Shown here: in pieces, positions 1 to 6,261 of the stretch
Layout of the letters: each line of letters opens with the position of its first letter
How positions within the stretch are numbered: the stretch's first letter is position 1
Source: Bacteroidaceae bacterium
Lineage (GTDB): Bacteria; Bacteroidota; Bacteroidia; Bacteroidales; Bacteroidaceae
Length of the DNA: 37,393 bases
Direction: 5' to 3'
NCBI GenBank assembly: GCA_024697945.1
Contig: JAILRU010000093.1
Location: forward strand, 1 to 37,393
The notes under the pieces: generated by a model
Told to the model about the DNA's origin: nothing
The model's database searches: none
The model's input: only the letters and a program-made list of their open reading frames with translations
Program-made: the position numbers and the translations under genes

Positions 1-15
1 TACGGGCGAAAGTGG

Positions 16-23
16 TATCTTTG
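16..23 (+). promoter_or_regulatory. Candidate Bacteroidetes -7 box
   Basis: TATCTTTG matches the TAnnTTTG -7 consensus of the Bacteroidetes primary sigma factor. No convincing TTTG box lies 19-21 nt upstream within the window. Rightward transcription would run into the 3' end of the porT-like gene on the other strand, through two hairpins at 41-58 and 72-103, so the box either makes a short RNA or is a relic. Confidence 0.3.
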
Positions 24-71
24 CATATCTTTTGTTTGATGTTGTAAAGATACAACATTTTTACAACATAA

Positions 72-103
72 CAAAGCCCTGGCTTGAGAAAGTCGGGGCT
101 TTG
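72..103. terminator. Strong hairpin, possible terminator of the porT-like gene
   Basis: The arms at 72-85 and 90-103 pair over 14 bp, including two G-U pairs, around a GAGA loop. The hairpin lies about 60 nt past the stop codon of the leftward gene at 163-879. Neither side has a clean T-run, so the terminator role is inferred from position and stability only. Confidence 0.4.
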
Positions 104-162
104 CAATAAAAAAGAGGATATGACTATTTTGACACACCCTCATTTTATTAACGCTTGTTACA

Positions 163-879
163 CTATTCGAAGTTAAACGACAGGACAATCATCTTGCTGT
201 AGCCGCTATTGACGCCATCTGTGTACTTCAGCATCGTGTTATCAATGAGGTCGCTGCGGTTCCTATGAATAATGTCTAAAAGGCCGAAGCAGAACTTGAG
301 TTCCGGATTGAGCTTGAAGAATGGCAGGTAGATATCGCACCCCATACCGATTTCCAGATACAGGTTAAGGGGTTTCAGTCGCAAAGCATCATGCTTGCGT
401 GCAGTAAGATTTACCATTGGATCAATACCTGCGATGAGGTAGGGACGGAAGTTGTTGTAGCGTGGTGCTGCGAACTTAACGTCAATAGGCACAGAGATAT
501 AAGTGTTCTTGAACACCTGTGTGGTTTCATCACCACTCAACTGCTCATGATAAACAGCGTGTGTCTGTCCGAAGTGGATTGTGGGCGAGAGCCGGAGTGA
601 GAAGTAGGTGTTCAGACGGAGTTCACCAAGCACACCCACCGTGAATCCAGGGCTGTAGTTGTCAATCTCCGCATACCATTGTTCACCCGTCTCAGGGTCG
701 ATGTAACCATTGTTTTCCAATTCCATATCCTGCATGTGCAGGCCGAGCAGGAAACCGTAATGGAAGCGTCGCTGGTCGATATACGGCCGGTTCTGTACCT
801 TGCGTTCTTGTGCCAAAGGACTCAAGGAAAATGCAAATATAACGAGCAATATAAAGCTCCTCAAAATATTCGTGCGCAT
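163..879 (-). CDS. porT: PorT-like outer-membrane beta-barrel protein (type IX secretion)
   Basis: Starting at the ATG at 879 gives 238 residues opening with a typical signal peptide (MRTNILRSFILLVIFAFSL). An in-frame ATG at 975 would add 32 residues without secretory character, so the inner start is preferred. After the signal peptide comes the segment RRFHYGFLLGLHMQDMEL, which resembles the start of PorT-family barrels, followed by alternating beta-strand stretches and a strand-like C-terminus (MIVLSFNF). PorT is an outer-membrane component needed for type IX secretion in Porphyromonas and relatives. The role fits the T9SS-like tails on the enzymes at 3894-6209 and 23544-25469. PorT-family barrels are a broad group with many non-secretion members, so the specific role is inferred; barrel identity is more secure than function. 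Confidence 0.7.
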   Translation of the reverse strand: MRTNILRSFILLVIFAFSLSPLAQERKVQNRPYIDQRRFHYGFLLGLHMQDMELENNGYIDPETGEQWYAEIDNYSPGFTVGVLGELRLNTYFSLRLSPTIHFGQTHAVYHEQLSGDETTQVFKNTYISVPIDVKFAAPRYNNFRPYLIAGIDPMVNLTARKHDALRLKPLNLYLEIGMGCDIYLPFFKLNPELKFCFGLLDIIHRNRSDLIDNTMLKYTDGVNSGYSKMIVLSFNFE

Positions 880-985
880 CACAATTATAACGTACCTAAG
901 TGCCGTTTTATTGCACAAATCATTGTTTTTGGTGATAAAGGAGAAAAAAGTCCATAAATTATATGCCATTATCATTAAAAATAGT

Positions 986-993
986 TATCTTTG
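986..993 (+). promoter_or_regulatory. -7 box upstream of ferredoxin gene
   Basis: TATCTTTG followed by GC, about 50 nt before the ferredoxin start, matches the Bacteroidetes -7 consensus. No clear -33 TTTG was found at the usual spacing. Confidence 0.5.
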
Positions 994-1043
994 CATCCAG
1001 TTTTAAGATTTAAACCATTAAACTATTAAACTATTTCAAAATT

Positions 1044-1208
1044 ATGGCTTACGTAATTAGTGACGATTGTGTTGCTTGCGGCACATGTATCGACGAATGT
1101 CCCGTCGGAGCAATCTCTGAAGGCGAAAAGTATTCTATCGATCCCGAACAGTGCACCGAGTGTGGTACCTGCGCTGATGCTTGCCCCAGCGGTGCTATCT
1201 CTCTGTAA
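1044..1208 (+). CDS. Small 2x[4Fe-4S] ferredoxin
   Basis: This 54-residue protein (MAYVISDDCVACGTC...) carries two bacterial-type CxxCxxCxxxCP cluster motifs, at residues 9-20 (CVACGTCIDECP) and 37-48 (CTECGTCADACP). That pattern and length define the clostridial-type 2[4Fe-4S] ferredoxins, cytoplasmic low-potential electron carriers for oxidoreductases such as pyruvate:ferredoxin oxidoreductase. The ATG at 1044 is followed directly by the conserved N-terminal strand and preceded by an AT-rich leader usual for Bacteroidetes. The gene is monocistronic: it has its own -7 box at 986-993 and a strong terminator at 1262-1290. All eight cluster cysteines are present. The physiological partner cannot be told from this window. 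Confidence 0.95.
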   Translation: MAYVISDDCVACGTCIDECPVGAISEGEKYSIDPEQCTECGTCADACPSGAISL

Positions 1209-1261
1209 GAAAAAGACTTTCTGAATCTCCCCGTGATGGAAGGTTCTCAGAATCATTTCAA

Positions 1262-1290
1262 GTCTTCCCTTTGCGGGAAGGCTTTTTTTT
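1262..1290 (+). terminator. Rho-independent terminator of ferredoxin gene
   Basis: The arms GTCTTCCC and GGGAAGGC pair over 8 bp (one G-U) around a short loop and are followed by eight T's. The T-run lies on the plus-strand side only, so it ends the ferredoxin transcript; the neighbouring leftward gene ends at 1309. Confidence 0.85.
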
Positions 1291-1308
1291 ATTTGAAAGG
1301 AAGTAGGG

Positions 1309-2178
1309 TTATTTGAAGGGCTCCCCTATCCCCACCTCTACTGTTCCCAGGAAACGGGCATTCTTACCCTGATGATCTACCAGGACCTCATGACCTACGC
1401 GGTCGTGCAGATATTGCGGCCTTTCGAAATAGGTGTGCGAATGACCTCCTAAGAGAACATCCAGACCAGTTGTATTGGCAATAAAATCAGGGTCCATGTC
1501 TGGAGCATCGCCCCAACCAAGATGACTGAGGCAGACAACCATATCACAATGCTCCTCGCTCCTTAATCGGTCAATAACAGGTTGAGCCGCTTGAGCGGGT
1601 CGGATGTAGCGCATTCCTTCGTAGTTCTTCTCCGTGACAAGTCCTTTTGGCTGAGGACAGACACCAAACACACCTACGCGCACACCCGCGCGATTTATAA
1701 TAATGTAGGGTTTGACAAGACCCTCGCATGGGGTACCCGTGAAATCGTAGTTGCAACAAACAAAGGGGAAAGCCGCCATCTGTATCAGTCGTGCCAGGTT
1801 CTCAAGGCCGAAGTCGAACTCATGGTTACCGATGGTGCAGGCATCATAGTGCATCAGGTTCATCAGCCTGATTTCCACCTCGCCCTTGTAGAGATTATAG
1901 TAAACAGACCCCTGACTGAAGTCGCCACAGTCGAGCAGAAGCATATTGTTGGGATGCTCTTGCCGCATCTCCTCAAGGAGTACGACGCGCCGCAGGTAGC
2001 CACCCTTGTTGGCTTGTGCCGAATCGCTGAAGTTCGGAGAGACAGGTTCCACACAGGAATGCGTGTCGCTCGTATGCACCAAGAACAGTTTGCGCTCTGG
2101 AGACCCCCCAACCCCCTTTAGGGGGAGAAGGACACAAAAGGCAAAAAACAAAAACAGTTTAACTTTGATATCTTTCAT
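1309..2178 (-). CDS. 5'-nucleotidase/cyclic phosphodiesterase-family metallophosphatase (catalytic half)
   Basis: This 289-residue secreted protein has a signal peptide at residues 1-25 and the calcineurin-like phosphatase motifs in order: HTSDTH (Asp and His metal ligands), DCGDFSQG, GNHEFDFG, CLSHLGWG and GGHSHTYF. It corresponds to the N-terminal catalytic domain of UshA/5'-nucleotidase enzymes, which hydrolyse extracytoplasmic nucleotides. Full enzymes are about 550 residues and carry a C-terminal substrate domain; here that domain is the separate gene just upstream (2232-3002), so the two probably work as a pair. The G/C-rich stretch at 2101-2133, encoding roughly LPLKGVGGSPER next to the signal-peptide cleavage site, resembles a dispersed repeat also seen inside the gene at 26209-29769. 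Substrate is unproven. Confidence 0.9.
   Translation of the reverse strand: MKDIKVKLFLFFAFCVLLPLKGVGGSPERKLFLVHTSDTHSCVEPVSPNFSDSAQANKGGYLRRVVLLEEMRQEHPNNMLLLDCGDFSQGSVYYNLYKGEVEIRLMNLMHYDACTIGNHEFDFGLENLARLIQMAAFPFVCCNYDFTGTPCEGLVKPYIIINRAGVRVGVFGVCPQPKGLVTEKNYEGMRYIRPAQAAQPVIDRLRSEEHCDMVVCLSHLGWGDAPDMDPDFIANTTGLDVLLGGHSHTYFERPQYLHDRVGHEVLVDHQGKNARFLGTVEVGIGEPFK
2101..2133. repeat. G/C-rich dispersed repeat inside a signal-peptide region
   Basis: A run of C's, a CTTTAG centre and a run of G's form an imperfect palindrome. The same layout (C-run, AT-containing centre, G-run, then a G/C-rich flank) recurs inside another coding region at 27337-27384 in the opposite orientation relative to the gene. 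It is read in frame here. Confidence 0.55.
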
Positions 2179-2231
2179 CTATTATCTATTAACTCTTCAC
2201 TCTTAATTCTTCACTCTCAACTTTTCATTTT

Positions 2232-3002
2232 TCACTTAACAACGATTCTCCCTTCCATCTTACTATCTATCACCCTGTGTTTCAAAACGTATTCCATCAT
2301 TACCTCTCGAGCCAGGAGTCCAATCTCATGACGCTTCACAGCCTTTTTCAGAGCCGTCATCTTGTCGTTGCCTTCTGCAAGATAGTCGATTGTAGCGACA
2401 GTGTAGATGCGCTGAGGGTCTATTTCCTTGCCGCCTATGGTGCACGAAAGCAACTCCCCGTTTTCCGAAATCTCCATACGAACGCTGCTGCTCACACCCT
2501 CGCCCTTTACAGCGGCAATGTTACGCATCAGCTCCAGCAGGTCTGCACCCCTCATCTCGAGCACCACAACACGGTTCTCGAAGGGCGAAATAAGCATGAT
2601 GTCACCTCGACGCACAATACCTTCGGGCATGTTATTGCGCAAGCCACCCATATTGATGAGTCCCATGTCTGCCGGTTCCAGACCTGTAGCAGTACCGCCC
2701 TCCACCATCACATCCGCTGCCCAGTTACTAAGCAGGCTCTCGGGACGTTTCACCGACATTGCAACCCGGCTCAATCCCAGCACAGGTGCCATCATACTAT
2801 CCACGCTCGCCTTGTAGGGAGCAACGGTCTTTGCAGCCTCTGCCGACGGCGCTTCGTCCAGCCTCGACGTCACTTCCACACGCTCCCAAGCGAAAGAATG
2901 AACCTTATAATCCTGTGCCATCAAAAGGTGAAAGGATGAAAAGGTGAAAAAGTAAAAAATCAGTAGAAATATTATACACCTCATTACAATATTATTAATC
3001 AT
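2232..3002 (-). CDS. 5'-nucleotidase C-terminal domain protein (substrate-binding half)
   Basis: The 256-residue protein begins with a signal peptide rich in Phe, His and Ser, followed by the C-terminal domain of 5'-nucleotidases. Recognisable segments are RPESLLSNWAADVM, INMGGLRNNMPEG and ISPFENRVVVLEMRG, which correspond to the nucleotide-binding part of UshA-type enzymes. No phosphatase motifs are present; they are in the next gene, 53 bp downstream. Domain order is therefore the reverse of the single-chain enzyme and the halves are separate polypeptides. A second ATG at 2984 (MRCIIFLL) could equally be the start. A good promoter (3104-3134, minus strand) lies upstream, so both halves are probably one operon. 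The signal-peptide codons sit in TTTTTCACCTTTT-type repeats. Confidence 0.85.
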   Translation of the reverse strand: MINNIVMRCIIFLLIFYFFTFSSFHLLMAQDYKVHSFAWERVEVTSRLDEAPSAEAAKTVAPYKASVDSMMAPVLGLSRVAMSVKRPESLLSNWAADVMVEGGTATGLEPADMGLINMGGLRNNMPEGIVRRGDIMLISPFENRVVVLEMRGADLLELMRNIAAVKGEGVSSSVRMEISENGELLSCTIGGKEIDPQRIYTVATIDYLAEGNDKMTALKKAVKRHEIGLLAREVMMEYVLKHRVIDSKMEGRIVVK

Positions 3003-3010
3003 TAGTTTTT

Positions 3011-3058
3011 AACTTCCTATTTAACTTCCTATTTAACTTCCTATTTAACTTCCTTTTC
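3011..3058. repeat. 12-bp tandem repeat, four units
   Basis: AACTTCCTATTT is repeated three times and followed by a variant fourth copy, in the leader of the leftward nucleotidase operon. A similar AACTTCCTTTTT motif occurs at about 6212-6245 between two other genes, so the unit is dispersed. Confidence 0.9.
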
Positions 3059-3103
3059 ATTTTTTAATTTTCAAATTTTTTAATTCTTCCATGTTTTGAC
3101 GTG

Positions 3104-3134
3104 CAAAAATACATAATTTCACGCAAAGAACAAA
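3104..3134 (-). promoter_or_regulatory. Promoter of the split-nucleotidase operon
   Basis: On the minus strand TTTG (3134-3131) is followed after 19 nt by TATTTTTG (3111-3104), matching the Bacteroidetes -33/-7 layout. It is divergent from the rplS promoter. Confidence 0.6.
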
Positions 3135-3136
3135 AA

Positions 3137-3164
3137 ATTCTTCATTCTTCATTCTTCATTCTTC
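3137..3164. repeat. 7-bp tandem repeat (ATTCTTC), four units
   Basis: Four exact ATTCTTC copies lie between the divergent nucleotidase and rplS promoters. Units of this type could vary in copy number by slippage and would alter the spacing upstream of the rplS -7 box. Confidence 0.9.
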
Positions 3165-3174
3165 ATTTTTTTTG

Positions 3175-3182
3175 TACCTTTG
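3175..3182 (+). promoter_or_regulatory. -7 box of rplS
   Basis: TACCTTTG followed by GC lies about 95 nt upstream of the rplS start. The -33 region falls inside the 7-bp tandem repeat and has no TTTG, so the upstream element is weak or replaced. Confidence 0.6.
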
Positions 3183-3188
3183 CACCCG

Positions 3189-3272
3189 CTTTCCCGTAGG
3201 TCGCTGGCAGGAAAAGAGAGACCTGTTATGCCTACGTGTGATCGACAAAACAATTTTATAACCAATTAAGCA
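3189..3272 (+). promoter_or_regulatory. Structured rplS leader, candidate autoregulatory element
   Basis: The leader can fold into an outer stem CGTAGG (3195-3200) with CCTACG (3231-3236) enclosing an inner stem CAGG (3208-3211) with CCTG (3222-3225) and an A/G-only loop. An alternative pairing AGGTC/GACCT (3198-3202 with 3220-3224) competes with it. Ribosomal-protein leaders often bind their own product; that role is inferred from structure and position only. Confidence 0.4.
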
Positions 3273-3274
3273 TT

Positions 3275-3643
3275 ATGGCTGATTTAATCAAAATTGCTGA
3301 AGAAGCATTTGCAACCGGTAAGAGTCATCCCGCATTCAAGGCAGGTGACACTATAACCGTTGCTTACAAAATTGTCGAAGGTAACAAGGAGCGCATCCAG
3401 CTCTATCGTGGTGTCTGCATCAAGATTTGCGGTCACGGACAGAACAAGCGCTTCACTGTTCGCAAGATGTCCGGCACTGTAGGTGTGGAGCGTATCTTCC
3501 CCATCAGTAGCCCCAACATCGACAGCATCCAGGTGAACAAAGTTGGTAAGGTACGTCGCGCCAAGCTGTACTACCTGCGCAACCTCACCGGTAAGAAGGC
3601 CCGTATCGCTGAGAAGCGCTTCGCATCTCAGAAGGAGGACTAA
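3275..3643 (+). CDS. rplS: 50S ribosomal protein L19
   Basis: The 122-residue product matches L19 over its whole length: [30 protein letters not shown] near the N-terminus, then [17 protein letters not shown] and a basic C-terminus with [21 protein letters not shown]19 sits at the 30S-50S interface and is a core ribosomal protein. The ATG at 3275 starts with the conserved [10 protein letters not shown] helix. The gene is monocistronic, with a -7 box at 3175, a folded leader, and a strong terminator at 3707-3752. This is the clearest housekeeping anchor in the window. Confidence 0.98.
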   Translation: MADLIKIAEEAFATGKSHPAFKAGDTITVAYKIVEGNKERIQLYRGVCIKICGHGQNKRFTVRKMSGTVGVERIFPISSPNIDSIQVNKVGKVRRAKLYYLRNLTGKKARIAEKRFASQKED

Positions 3644-3706
3644 ATCTCCCGACCTTCTTGAGGCTCAGGCTGCAAAGCCAGAACCTACATTCGATTTAAA
3701 AAAAAG

Positions 3707-3752
3707 AAAAAGGCGTGTCATAATTAAAAGACATGCCTTTTTCCGTTTTTTG
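3707..3752 (+). terminator. Rho-independent terminator of rplS
   Basis: A 13-bp stem (3707-3719 with 3730-3742, one G-U pair) has arms AAAAAGGCGTGTC and GACATGCCTTTTT around a ten-nucleotide A/T loop, followed by a second T-rich run. Confidence 0.85.
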
Positions 3753-3823
3753 AAACTAAAATTTCTCCATGTGCCCATGTCAGGCGAATTTTGTTCCTTT
3801 GGGACAACAAGGAACCGGAATTG

Positions 3824-3855
3824 TTTGGCTGTTTGGGAATTTTGTACTATATTTG
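3824..3855 (+). promoter_or_regulatory. Promoter of the GH30 gene
   Basis: TTTG (3824-3827) is followed after 20 nt by TATATTTG (3848-3855), a good fit to the Bacteroidetes -33/-7 consensus, 38 nt upstream of the start codon. Confidence 0.7.
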
Positions 3856-3893
3856 CAGGCGGTATGAGTGGTTTTTATCTATAATAAGGTGAA

Positions 3894-6209
3894 ATGTACA
3901 TGAAAAGGCGAATCATCACCATTCTGCTTGCCATCGTCGGACTGATGGGGCAAGAGATTCTGGCGCAAAACGTACTTGCTGACTTCGAAAGCGGCTCGAC
4001 CGGCAGACTGAGAATAGGTACTGACTACGACAGCAATCTCTTTTCTGCAGTACCTCGCGTTAGAAACAATCCCTCGAAAACGGGCATCAATACCTCCGAA
4101 AAATGTGTTACTGCCACAAACGTACCTGATGCTGGATGGTGGAAAAACTTCCTGATACTCAGTCTGAAACAGCCTGTCACCATTACAGACGACAATCGCA
4201 TACTTTCACTTTTGGCTTACCGAAGCATACAGCCCAAGGACATGCGTATCGGTTTCAACACCTACGAAGAGAGCGGACAGCTCTATCAAGGCAAACTTTC
4301 GTCCGACGGAGAATGGGAGCGCATCAGCTTGGATTTGACAAACTTCAAGGGCGAGACGCTGAAAAGCATTTATATCATCCTCAGTTGCAACTGGAGTTCT
4401 CCTACCTCAGGATGGGGGAATGCAACCTATTGTTTTGACGACATCACGCTGAGTGAAGGCGAAACCCTGCCTACAGCCAATGTCACAATAGACACCTCCA
4501 TAAAGGGACAAACCATCCAGGGCTTCGGTTCGAGCGACTGCTGGACGGCAGAATATGTGAGCGATTACTTCAGCGAGAAGGAAAAGACGAAGGCTGCCAA
4601 ATGGCTTTTCAGCAGCGAGACGGATGTCAGCGGCAATCCTGAAGGTATCGGGCTTTCGTTCTGGCGAGTAAATATCGGTGCCGGTTCAGCCTCACAAGGA
4701 GCTGACAGCAACATCGAGGAAGAGACACATCGGACAGAATGCTTCCTCAATGAAGACGGGACTTACGACTGGACACGATGCGACGGACAGCAATGGTTCA
4801 TGCGTCAGGCAAAAGAATATGGAGTGGAACACTTTGTCCTGTTCTCCAATTCCCCGCCAATCTATTACACCAAGACAGGAAAAGCCAATACGAACGGCCA
4901 GACCTTGTCGTGCAACCTGAAAACAAACTGTTTTGATGACTTCGCAGACTTCCTTGCCACCACTGCCCAGCATTTTGCCGACGAAGGCTATAACATCACA
5001 TACATATCTCCCGTCAACGAGCCCCAGTACGACTGGAAAGACAGTCAGGAGGGAGCACCTTGGGACAACAAGGATATAAGGAAGCTAGTAAGCGAGCTTG
5101 ACAGGAGAATCAGGTCGCGCCAGCTCTCCACAAAAATCCTGATACCAGAGGCTGGCTCGTGGTACAATCTCTATGGAGGGACGAACGCACATGCCAACAA
5201 CCAGATGGATGCCTTCTTCAAAAGTTCCAACCAGACCACCTTTGTAGGCACCCTGCCTTCTGTGGCAAAAGCGATGTCAGGCCACAGCTATTGGACTGTA
5301 GGAACCAACGTAACCCTGAAGGAAGTCCGTGAGAGGGTTCGGGCAGAAGCTGAGAAATACGGCGTGGAGGTCATGCAGACAGAATGGTCAATGCTCGACG
5401 ACGCTCCGTCCGAAGAAGCCGGTTTCACAGGAAGCTATGGGACAGCCACCAAGATGGACATCGCCCTCTATATGGGAAAAGTAATCTACAGCGATCTAGC
5501 ATACGGAAACATGACGGGTTGGAGCTATTGGACCGCCTTTTCCCAGGAGAAATGGGGACACAAGAACCGATTCCATCTCATTCGCCTGAATGCGACCACA
5601 GACACTAGCGAAGAAAGCAATGCCGACATCAAGAAAGGAGGCATCCTGACAGCCGACAAGAACCTTTGGGTGCTTGGCAACTACTGCCGCTTCATACGTC
5701 CGGGCTATCAAAGAGTGGAGGTGGAGGGAGCAGATGAGCTGAACGCGCTCATGGGTTCTGCCTGGCTCTCGCCCGATGCAGAGACCCTCGTTGCAGTATT
5801 CGTCAATATGGATAAGGGAAGTCGCAAGCTCAGCCTGACGCTTTCAGGCTTTGAGGCAGAAGAGACCAATGTCTTCGTAACTGACAAGAACCACGACTTG
5901 CAACTTGACCCAGACCAGAAAGACGCAGCCAACCTGAAGCTCCCAAGCCGTTCCGTAGTCACGGTGGTCATGTCCCCCGCAACAGACCCCAACGGCATCC
6001 AGCCAATTAATAATGGTCAAATGGTAAATGATAAATGGTTAAATAGTAAATGTTATGACCTCTCCGGCCGCGAAGTCAGCGCAGAAGCAAATTCTTCACT
6101 CTTCTCGGATTCTTTAGAACCAAGGCGCTCTTTTAATGAGCGGAGCACTCTTCACCCTTCACTTAAAAAGGGTATTTACATCCAGAACGGCAAGAAAATA
6201 TTATATTAA
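3894..6209 (+). CDS. Secreted GH30-family glycoside hydrolase with T9SS-like tail
   Basis: The 771-residue protein has a signal peptide (residues 1-25, ending EILAQ), an N-terminal beta-rich region (about 25-195, possibly carbohydrate binding), a (beta/alpha)8 GH30 domain (about 200-600) starting IQGFGSSDCWTAEY, and a beta-sandwich to about 695. Likely catalytic residues are the acid/base Glu376 in SPVNEPQYDW and the nucleophile Glu497 in MQTEWSML. GH30 includes endo-xylanases, beta-1,6-glucanases and endo-beta-1,6-galactanases; the subfamily cannot be fixed by eye. Residues 700-771 look like a short sorting tail (CYDLSGREV ... KGIYIQNGKKILY) interrupted by two in-frame repeat segments at 6009-6051 and 6091-6168. 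The gene stands alone with its own promoter. An alternative ATG at 3900 is possible. Confidence 0.85.
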   Translation: MYMKRRIITILLAIVGLMGQEILAQNVLADFESGSTGRLRIGTDYDSNLFSAVPRVRNNPSKTGINTSEKCVTATNVPDAGWWKNFLILSLKQPVTITDDNRILSLLAYRSIQPKDMRIGFNTYEESGQLYQGKLSSDGEWERISLDLTNFKGETLKSIYIILSCNWSSPTSGWGNATYCFDDITLSEGETLPTANVTIDTSIKGQTIQGFGSSDCWTAEYVSDYFSEKEKTKAAKWLFSSETDVSGNPEGIGLSFWRVNIGAGSASQGADSNIEEETHRTECFLNEDGTYDWTRCDGQQWFMRQAKEYGVEHFVLFSNSPPIYYTKTGKANTNGQTLSCNLKTNCFDDFADFLATTAQHFADEGYNITYISPVNEPQYDWKDSQEGAPWDNKDIRKLVSELDRRIRSRQLSTKILIPEAGSWYNLYGGTNAHANNQMDAFFKSSNQTTFVGTLPSVAKAMSGHSYWTVGTNVTLKEVRERVRAEAEKYGVEVMQTEWSMLDDAPSEEAGFTGSYGTATKMDIALYMGKVIYSDLAYGNMTGWSYWTAFSQEKWGHKNRFHLIRLNATTDTSEESNADIKKGGILTADKNLWVLGNYCRFIRPGYQRVEVEGADELNALMGSAWLSPDAETLVAVFVNMDKGSRKLSLTLSGFEAEETNVFVTDKNHDLQLDPDQKDAANLKLPSRSVVTVVMSPATDPNGIQPINNGQMVNDKWLNSKCYDLSGREVSAEANSSLFSDSLEPRRSFNERSTLHPSLKKGIYIQNGKKILY
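6009..6051. repeat. AAATGGT-type repeat read in frame inside the GH30 tail
   Basis: Degenerate copies of a 7-8 bp unit (AAATGGT, AAATGAT, AAATGGTT, AAATAGT) encode the low-complexity peptide NNGQMVNDKWLNSK just before the conserved YDLSGR of the sorting tail. Confidence 0.6.
6101..6150. repeat. AAGGCGC-class dispersed element inside the GH30 tail
   Basis: Over 27 nt (6101-6127) this segment is 25/27 identical to intergenic sequence at 18309-18335 (shared core CTTTAGnACCAAGGCG). Its right half, AGCGGAGC, also matches the element at 32002-32041. It is translated as part of the sorting tail between GREV and KGIYI. Confidence 0.65.
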
Positions 6210-6261
6210 TTAAACTTCCTTTTTATAACTTCCTTTTTAACTTCTCTAACTTCTCTAATTT

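Noticed and set aside
1582..2121. 179-residue plus-strand ORF
   Set aside because: Antisense to the well-supported metallophosphatase gene; low-complexity, no domain.
2277..2939. 220-residue plus-strand ORF
   Set aside because: Antisense to the 5'-nucleotidase C-terminal gene; His/Cys-rich translation typical of a shadow frame.
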